A DNA stretch of 64,000 nucleotides from Aralia elata (taxonomy: Eukaryota > Streptophyta > Magnoliopsida > Apiales > Araliaceae), in assembly GCA_034770075.1 (NCBI GenBank), contig CM068385.1, positions 54,878,746 through 54,942,745 of the forward strand, given 5' to 3'. This document shows, piece after piece, positions 57,165 through 64,000 of this stretch (the first letter of the stretch is position 1; each line of letters opens with the position of its first letter). The notes under the pieces were generated by a model, which worked only from the letters and a program-made list of their open reading frames with translations, was not told the DNA's origin and made no database searches. Both the position numbers and the translations under genes were made by a program.

Positions 57165-57811
57165 TGTGACGAACGAGAATTTTTGTAACTTATTTTAAAT
57201 ATTTATTGATTAAATAAATATTTTTGATGATTTGATTGTTGAATTAATTGATTAATTGATGAATTTATGGTAGATTAATTTAATTATATGTGTTACATTA
57301 ATTAGATTAATGTGAAGAATTTTTATATTTAATATATGTGTTTAATTGAATTTATTTGATTAAATACATTATTTAAATTAGTATAATGTTATTTCTAATT
57401 AATTTAATTATTAATTAGAGATTCAATAATTTGTCATATTTAATAAATGAGAATTTTATTTATATGACTATGTGATTCAATGTAGAATTTTTCTATTTTA
57501 TATACTTGATTTTATTAAGATTAATTAGTTTATTAAAGTGTGACATGAAAACTATGTAATAAGCTTTTTATTATAATAAATTAGAAGGGAGAATAATGTG
57601 CTAGCCAAACGAAGCCTTATTGGGAGTTGAGGTCAGTTAACCCATTATGGGATTAACTGACACCACTCGTCAGATGTAAAACTTCACGTATCCTATTATC
57701 AGCCATTCCCATCATCAGTTTCCAAAATTCATTCAGAGAGAAAAGAAAGAGAGTTTGAGAGAATTGAAGAAGAAAATCTACTCACCTTGTTGCATAATCT
57801 AATTTCTTGTT

Positions 57812-57820
57812 AAGGTAATT
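57812..57820 (+). promoter_or_regulatory. Candidate 5' splice site in B2 LTR
   Basis: AAG|GTAATT. Paired with TTGTTGTCAG|G (ending 60198) it would define a 2384-bp leader intron removing most of the LTR, the hairpin array and the PBS from an ORF1 mRNA. Confidence 0.4.
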
Positions 57821-58428
57821 CTTAATTTTAACCTTTAGTTTATGTTTTCTTAATTTTTCTCCATGAATGCATGTCTGAGTTTTCTGTAAATTAAGTTATA
57901 TGGTTAAATTTTATAGAATGATGATTGAATATTCGAAAGCATGTATAAGCGTCTTTTATATGATGTATATGTGATTTAGAGTAATTAATTCATAAGAATA
58001 TGCCTTGAATTAGAAGTTCTGAAATTACAGAGAAACAGAGTTTAAATATGACTTATATGTATGAAAAAAAAAAAATTATGCTTGAATTACATGTTAATCG
58101 TTAAATTGATAGTTGTTTATGTTTATGCATGTAAAAACGAAAAGAATGAAACTTAAATGGATTGATTTGGTTAAGGAACGAATTTACTGTGATTGATTTC
58201 GTTAACTGTATCAATATGTAAATACAGAACATGAACAGTGAAAATTTTAGTTTTAATTGATTATTTAGATTGTCTGTGATGTCAAAATCACTGTTTATGG
58301 AATGGGTTTTGATTTCAAACCATATATGATAATTGGGTATGTTTAATTTGATGTACGAATAACAAAATGGGAAATTTTTGGCCTGTTTCTGCGTTCTTCG
58401 CGAACTGCAGAAACTGGAATTCGTAATT

Positions 58429-58621
58429 CTCGCCCCGGCGAGAATTTTGTGAAGGGATCCCTCGCCCCGGCGAGGAGCTCGCCCCGGCGAGAATTTTGTG
58501 AAGAAATTTCCTCGCCCCGGCGAGGAGCTCGCCCCGGCGAGAATTTTGTGAAGAAATTCCTCGCCCCGGCGAGAGCTCGCCTCGGCGAGAGTTTTGTGAA
58601 GGTTTTTCTCGCCCCGGCGGG
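58429..58621. repeat. GC hairpin array in B2 LTR, eight copies
   Basis: CTCGCCCCGGCGAG, perfect in six copies and with one change in two, partly as back-to-back pairs separated by GAATTTTGTGAAGAAATT-like spacers; overall period ~62 bp for the paired unit. Confidence 0.95.
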
Positions 58622-58623
58622 AA

Positions 58624-58626
<3 letters not shown>

Positions 58627-58669
<43 letters not shown>
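58627..58669 (+). repeat. Poly(A) run of 43
   Basis: Directly follows the hairpin array. The homologous solo LTR (near 34230) has no such run. Confidence 0.95.
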
Positions 58670-58671
<2 letters not shown>

Positions 58672-59968
58672 CGAGAGTAGAAATTTTATTCTTTCTTTGT
58701 GATCATGGTATGAAATCGTGGTTATACCTAAAGCTTAGGCTAATGTATAAAATGAATGTTAAAATTACTGTGAAAAGTGGTAGCATAAGTCCATTGATTG
58801 TTTGGGTCAACTGAGCTATTGAGTTTAAATGAGAATGAGTTTTGACGTGTTTATAATACTGTAACTAATTATTGTTACTGTTTTATAAACGGAATGTATA
58901 GGTTGATTAGAGAAACGTGAGTCTTAAATTTTTAGTCTACGCACGAGGCAAGTATCTTATCCTTACTTTTACGATTACGCAAGTTCCTAAATTTCTTTAT
59001 TATAGAATACAAGCTTCATAATGCTATTACTTCTTGAGCAAGTTATTGTTTATATTCCATTCAATTTCATGGATTCAATGAGACGTTTTAATTTCCTCTT
59101 TGTAATGCTTCAGTTACATAGAACGTATTCAATCGTACCTTTTGTGAGATTTAGTTTTTGATTCTCGAATTACACCTTTTGAACCTTGATTGACTAGCGA
59201 ACCCTTTTGATTCGACTAGTCCATAGTTGATGAGCGTTCTAAATTCTAGAAACGTTATTGAAGTAAATCCAAACCAAACTTCCTTTGGTGCGGACTCCGA
59301 TGTCAAACTGAGATGAACAACCCTTATACAGGGGATATTATTTATGCGTTAGCGTTAAGATGTTGTGCACATACATGGTACAAAGGGCTGATCCCCCTGA
59401 GTACGAGGAGAAAGGTCCATATAGTCTTACAACTGTTAAAGGTTTAAAGTAGAAATACTTGATAACCTGGGACATAGTTCGTGGTCTTAAGACCCTCAGA
59501 TGTTCTTTTGAATCTTGTTTTACATTCTTGACTCAAAGCTAAATCTTCAATTATTCGATATCCGTTGATTATTTCGCATGTTATTATTATTGTTGTTGTT
59601 ATACTTGCTGGGCAATCATTGCTCACCCTTGCATAATAACACTGCAGCTAAGGTTGAAAGAACTGACGAGCCATCTACTAGTAAGGGCAAAGGAAAAGCA
59701 AACAAGTGATGAAGACTTGTTGTATTTGCTTTATTGTTGTTTCTGTAATAGACTTGATTTATGTTTTCCGCACTGATGTTTAATTAAGGTTAGATAACCT
59801 GGGATTTGTTTATGAATGATGTTGTAACCCTCTAATGGGAGATTTCTATTTCTATTTAAGTATTTTCATTTATATCTAAATGGGTAGTTAGATGTGATGT
59901 GATGTTTTTGGATTGTGAACACCAAATCCTGAGGAAATGAAGTACCCGGATTTGGGGGTGTCACAGGT

Positions 59969-59980
59969 TGGTATCAGAGC
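59969..59980 (+). other. Primer-binding site of B2
   Basis: TGGTATCAGAGC, three bases after the LTR end. Confidence 0.92.
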
Positions 59981-60199
59981 CGTAGGTTATGAACCTTAGG
60001 TGGGGAAACCTTAGGGTAGTAGCCTTTTTAAGAGTCAGAAAATATAGTGGTGATAAACTCTCATCGAGTTCTAAGGAATGAATTAAGGAAATTCATTAAA
60101 GATAATAAAAGAACTTATGTGCTATGTGCTTATGTGTTAACAACCTATGTGCTACGACTAGTACCGAGTATTAATTAAAACTTAAACTTTGTTGTCAGG

Positions 60200-60952
60200 A
60201 TGTCGGATATTGGAGGATCCAGTCAGCCTAGGGAGATTGTGCCCCGAGTGGCTGGAGAGGAGGAGCCCCGCGATATTCATGTTATCAGGGAGCAGTTGGT
60301 GCATAGAGAGCCATCTCCATTGATCACGGTTGTGGGTCAGGAGTATGAGCCTGAGACAGATCCCGAGGAGGATCCTGAGGAGGTTGAGGAGGAGGAAGAA
60401 GACCCTGAGGAGATACCACTATCTTCCATAGGTTTTCAGATGTTTGAGCAGGTGTATGACCGCAACATAGAGTTGCAGGATCGAGTGGAGGAGCTAGAGG
60501 GACAGGTGGCTGAGCGTCAGGCTGTTCTAGAACAGAAGGATGAGGAAATTAAGGACCTGGATATATGCCTTGGAGATGTAGAATGGAAGTTAGTTCACGT
60601 AGAGAGTGAAAAAGAAGACTTGCTAGCTGAGAATGAAAAGATGAAACTAGAGATTCAGAAGTTAAAGGATGATTTGAGTGAGGAATCTGCAGAACGTGCT
60701 AGAGCAGAGGATGCTTGGATGCGTAACGCTCGACGTGCAGAGATTTCCGAAGAAGGTGCACGGGCAAAGCGGGCTAAGATTGAGGAGACGGACTACACAT
60801 TTCAGAAAGCGATTGATAGAGCCCAGGATCGAGTTTTCCACTATCCGACTCAGTTTGAAGAATTACCATGGTACATACTGGATCGCAGGACGATGTGCCG
60901 TATCATGGAGGAAGAACGTAGACGGGCAGTTCAACGCCTTAGTAGGCCATGA
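60200..60952 (+). CDS. B2 extra ORF1: acidic coiled-coil protein upstream of gag
   Basis: The only intact copy: 250 codons, ATG 60200 to TGA 60950-60952. Residues ~1-45 include 'EEPRDIHVIREQLVHREPSP'; ~50-72 are strongly acidic (PETDPEEDPEEVEEEEEDPE); ~84-175 form a Glu/Leu/Arg-rich coiled coil; ~185-205 carry a Lys/Arg cluster (Ala-Arg-Ala-Lys-Arg-Ala-Lys) that could be a nuclear signal; ~207-250 contain 'DRAQDRVFHYP' and a basic helix ending Arg-Arg-Arg-Ala-Val-Gln-Arg. No zinc knuckle, protease motif, signal peptide or membrane helix. The start follows TTGTTGTCAG|G. Homologues lie in B1 and D at the same place. Function unknown; an RNA- or Gag-partner role is only a guess. Confidence 0.85.
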   Translation: MSDIGGSSQPREIVPRVAGEEEPRDIHVIREQLVHREPSPLITVVGQEYEPETDPEEDPEEVEEEEEDPEEIPLSSIGFQMFEQVYDRNIELQDRVEELEGQVAERQAVLEQKDEEIKDLDICLGDVEWKLVHVESEKEDLLAENEKMKLEIQKLKDDLSEESAERARAEDAWMRNARRAEISEEGARAKRAKIEETDYTFQKAIDRAQDRVFHYPTQFEELPWYILDRRTMCRIMEEERRRAVQRLSRP

Positions 60953-61254
60953 TAGGAGAAGTTTTTTGAGCTATGTGTAAATATTTTATGATGTTTTATG
61001 ATGTAAATTCCGGCGTGATTATACACAATGGAATATGACTATTTAATCCTAAAGATTGTTTGATCTTAGGATAGTTAATGTAAATAGCAGTAGTGCTACC
61101 TTTCTATGTTAAGACTTTTGGATGAATGAAATATCAGCTTTATTTGAAAGAAATTATGTGTTAAATGTTTAACATGAATTGTTTTGAGTTAAATGTTGAA
61201 CACTTGAGCAAATTTGAGTGTTGATCTAATAAGCGCATATTCTTAAACAGAATT
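60953..61254 (+). other. ORF1-gag spacer of B2
   Basis: 302 bp, AT-rich, no gene; ends ...CTTAAACAGAATT before the gag ATG. Confidence 0.65.
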
Positions 61255-62246
61255 ATGCCGCCAAGAAGAGCTGGACGACCCCGTCAACAACCACCCCTGA
61301 GGGGTCCACTAACAACAATAACAATAATCCACCCGATGTTAACCCAGTTCAACAACTAGTGAATCTTTTGACTGGAGCTTTTGCCAATCAACCGCAAGCT
61401 CACGTTACGACCTTTAAGGACTTTAAGGCCGTTGGTCCCCCTGAGTTTAAGGGAGCGATGAATCCGATAGAAGCCCAAACCTGGGTAATGGAAATGGAGA
61501 AAGTTTTCGATGTCGCTAGGGTTGGGAATGACCAGAAGACTGCCTTTGCGACTTTCATGTTAAAGTCGGAAGCCAGTTACTGGTGGCAAGCCAATAAGAC
61601 GAGAGCAGGAGAGGGAGTCATACCGTGGGATCGGTTTAAGGAAATGTTCTTCGAGATGTATTTTCCGGCTAGTTCACAGAATCAGATGGAGGTTCAGTTT
61701 CTCGAACTTAAACAGGGAACGATGTCAGTGCCAGAATATTCGGCAAAATTCAACGAATTAGCGAGGTTTGCACCATACCAGGTTAACACGGATGAGAGGA
61801 AGGCTAGACGGTTTGAGCAAGGATTGAAGCCTTGGCTTTACAGTAAGGTTTCTATGTTTCAACTGAACACTTTTGCTGGAGTTTTAGAGAAGGCGATTAT
61901 CGCAGAAGGTGGAAGCGAAGCTATGACTAAGTATAACCAAGAACAGAAAAAGAAGAAGAGTGAAAGTGAGAATAATAAGTCAAGTGGTGGTAACAGTGGT
62001 GGTCACAACAACAAGAGGAAGTGGAATGATAACGGATCTACTGGAAGTCAACAGGGAGGTCAAAAGAAGAAGATAGAAGCGTGTGTTACATGTGGGAAGA
62101 ATCACATAGGTATTTGCCTGAAAGGGAAGAGGGTGTGCTACAATTGCAACCAGGAGGGCCACATAGCTCCGAATTGTCCGAATCCGAAGAAGGGTGCTTG
62201 CTTCACATGTGGATCGAAGGATCATTTGGCTAGGGATTGCCCCAGG
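61255..62246 (+). pseudogene. gag: B2 Gag
   Basis: ATG 61255 gives Met-Pro-Pro-Arg-Arg as in B1, but a 1-bp frameshift near 61290 moves the rest into the frame open from 61359. In that frame: Gag core residues ~25-200 ('NPIEAQTWVMEMEKVF', Trp-Trp-Gln-Ala-Asn, 'QVNTDERKARRFEQGLKPW'), a Lys/Gly/Asn-rich linker, a variant C242-x2-C245-x3-H249-x3-C253, and two canonical CCHC knuckles (C260, C263, H268, C273; C281, C284, H289, C294). Gag assembles particles and binds RNA. Apart from the frameshift it is well preserved. Confidence 0.9.
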
Positions 62247-64000
62247 AAATCAGCAGCAGGAACAGGATCGGGAGGAAATAAGGGAAACAGTGGTGGTAGT
62301 ACATTGGCTATAACCGGATCAGCACCAGCAAACCGACCAACTGCAAGGACTTTCAACATGACCGTGCAAGATGCTGTGCAGTCTCGCGATGTGGTGTCAG
62401 GTATCATTCCGATCAATAATATAGATGCTTATGTATTGTTTGATTCGGGTGCTACTTGTTCATTTATATCCGATGACTTTGCTAAGAACTTAGATTTGCC
62501 TAAGGAGGAATTAGACTACCCTTTGAACATAGAAATTGCGAATAGGGAGGTAATTCCTGTTAAGTACGTATACAAGAACTGTAGAGTGGATATTAAGGGA
62601 AACGTGATGACAGTAGATCTGATCCCAATCAAACTTGGGGAATTTGACGTTATTTTGGGTATGGACTGGCTATTCAATTGTGGAGCGATAATTGATTGCC
62701 AGAAGAAACGTATTAACCTTATGACTCCGTCAAAGGTAGTATTTTACGGCAGCAAATCGCCTAGACAAGCGAGTTGTCTGACGATGATGCAGGCCAGGAA
62801 GTTGTTAAGACAAGGCTGTGTGGGATACTTAGCCTACATAGTTGATACTCGAAAGGAGAGTCCGAAATTAGAAGAGATACATGTGGTAAGGGACTTTGTA
62901 GACGTCTTTCCAGACGACGTTGCCAGGACTTCCGCCAGATAGGGAAGTTGAGTTTGTAATCGATTTGGCGCCAGGAACTGGCCCGATATCGAAAGCTCCG
63001 TACCGTATGGCCCCAGTAGAGATGAAAGAATTAATGGTGCAGCTACAAGAACTTTTAGATAAGAAGTATATTCAGCCGAGCGTATCGCCGTGGGGAGCGC
63101 CGGTGTTGTTTGTTAAGAAGAAGGACGGATCGATGCGACTTTGCATTGATTACAGAGAGTTGAACAAGGTCACGATTAAGAATAAATACCCGTTGCCAAG
63201 AATCGACGACTTATTTGATCAGTTGAAAGGAGCTAAATATTTCTCAAAGATAGATTTTGAGGAGTGGGTATCATCAGTTGAAGGTGAGGAAAGAAGATGT
63301 ACCGAAGACAGCGTTCAGAACTCGTTATGGGTCACTATGAGTTTCTAGTGATGTCATTTGGTCTAACGAATGCTCCTGCAGCATTCATGGACTTAATGAA
63401 CAGGGTGTTTAAGCCGTTTTTGGACAAGTTTGTAGTAGTATTCATTGACGATATTCTAATTTACTCCAAAACCAAGGAAGAGCATGCAGAGCATTTGAAG
63501 TTGTCATTGGAAGCGTTAAGAAGAGAGAAGTTGTACGCCAAATTTTCAAAGTGTGAATTCTGGATAGAGCGAGTGCAATTTCTTGGACATGTGATTGACA
63601 AGGATGGGATTTCGGTGGATCCGTCAAAGGTTGAAGCAGTGCTTAACTGGGATCAGCCGAGAACGCCATCGGAAGTGAGGAGTTTCCTCGGATTAGCGGG
63701 TTACTACAGGAGATTCATTCAGGATTTTTCCAAAATCGCAACTCCGTTAACGAATTTGACTAGAAAGACGGTGAAGTTCGTTTGGACGGAGAAGTGTGAG
63801 GAAAGTTTTCAAGAATTAAAGAAGAGGTTGAGTACGGCTCCTGTGTTGTCTCTACCGGATAGCACGGGAAATTTTGTGGTGTACAGTGATGCGTCGCATA
63901 AAGGACTAGGTTGTGTGCTTATGCAGAACGGTAAGGTCATTGCGTACGCGTCACGACAATTAAAGGACTATGAGAAGGGGTATCCTACCCATGATTTGGA
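62247..64000 (+). pseudogene. pol: B2 Pol: protease, RT, start of RNase H (runs off window)
   Basis: Same frame as gag at first. Protease Asp-Ser-Gly-Ala-Thr is at residues 362-366 of the frame from 61359 (~62442-62456). 1-bp frameshifts near 62922 and near 63256 break the frame twice; after the second, the frame from ~63260 is open to the window end. RT: '[12 protein letters not shown]' (~63137) and catalytic Phe-Ile-Asp-Asp (~63441); then '[19 protein letters not shown]' and RNase H beginning with Asp-Ala-Ser-His (~63889). No in-frame stops apart from those caused by shifts, unlike B1. Confidence 0.9.

Larger units (their letters stand above)
57165..59965 (+). repeat. 5' LTR of B2
   Basis: 2801 bp, TGTGACGAACGAG...TTTGGGGGTGTCACA. 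It contains a donor-like TTAAG|GTAATT (GT at 57815), the GC hairpin array (58429-58621), a 43-A run (58627-58669) and the GGCTGATCCCC block (~59387). No clear TATA box found. Confidence 0.92.
57165..64000 (+). mobile_element. Element B2: Tekay-like chromovirus, 3' end outside window
   Basis: 5' LTR 57165-59965, PBS 59969-59980, ORF1 60200-60952, gag from 61255, pol running off the window edge at 64000. Closely related to B1 in coding sequence; the LTR family is that of the solo LTR 32810-35665. Confidence 0.92.

Noticed and set aside
58429..58621. CRISPR-like array
   Set aside because: Spacers are not unique and uniform, the repeat is very short, and the context is a plant LTR.
59969..59980. 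tRNA-like similarity at PBS sites
   Set aside because: Only 12-18 bases complementary to a tRNA 3' end; not tRNA genes.

Overview
This window is plant nuclear DNA made almost entirely of nested LTR retrotransposons. I found no host gene, tRNA, rRNA or CRISPR array. The Athila, Tat and chromodomain-bearing (Tekay/Del-like) Ty3/gypsy lineages, the PBS sequences (TGGTATCAGAGC and TGGCGCC types), 5-bp target-site duplications (TSDs) and an AT-rich background point to heterochromatin of a flowering plant, probably a eudicot.

Layout, outermost and oldest first. An Athila-type element on the minus strand (Athila-2) fills 484-1529 and 50122-55439. It is split inside its post-pol ORF by a 48.6-kb insertion flanked by the TSD AGAAT (1530-1534 and 50117-50121). 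The primary insertion is a pair of ~2.8-kb LTRs (family A) in inverted orientation: plus copy 1535..32748, minus copy 35772..50116, with only ~160 bp of own sequence between them. Later insertions filled it. In the plus LTR-A sits a Tekay-like element (D: LTR 3071-8434, ORF1, gag and pol to 26125). D itself carries a Tat solo LTR (E1, 5082-7085), a nearly complete young Athila (Athila-1, 8805-20655), an Athila-type solo LTR (21838-23728) and the 5' part of a Tat element (E2, 26126-30170). One deletion junction at ~30170 truncates E2, D and LTR-A together. A solo LTR of unknown family (30464-32262) lies in the same LTR-A. A Tekay-like solo LTR (32810-35665) lies in the centre. A complete but decayed Tekay-like element B1 (37914-49443, minus strand) landed in a minisatellite of the minus LTR-A. 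On the right, the Athila-2 5' LTR is cut by a Tekay-like LTR (F, 55440-57164), which is cut in turn by element B2 (57165 to beyond 64000, plus strand).

How the parts work. The Tekay-like elements D, B1 and B2 share LTR, tRNA-type PBS, an extra ORF1 (acidic, coiled coil, conserved C-terminus), then gag (zinc knuckles) and pol (PR-RT-RH-INT; a chromodomain is visible in B1). Athila-1 has gag, PR-RT-RH-INT and a post-pol ORF. Nearly all coding regions carry stops or frameshifts; B2 ORF1 and Athila-1 gag (except its first ~40 codons) are the best preserved.

Most interesting signals: (1) an extra ORF upstream of gag conserved in three Tekay-like elements; (2) a conserved AAG|GT donor-like site in their LTRs plus a T-rich AG|G acceptor-like site exactly before the ORF1 ATG, suggesting a spliced ORF1 mRNA; (3) symmetric GC-rich inverted-repeat motifs in LTRs or UTRs of nearly every family, several sharing a GCC-CC-GGC core with different, mutually matched arms; (4) the inverted-LTR element with intact TSD; (5) two LTR families whose 5' edge has extended outward to include a second polypurine tract and LTR start. 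All comparisons were made by eye within this window.
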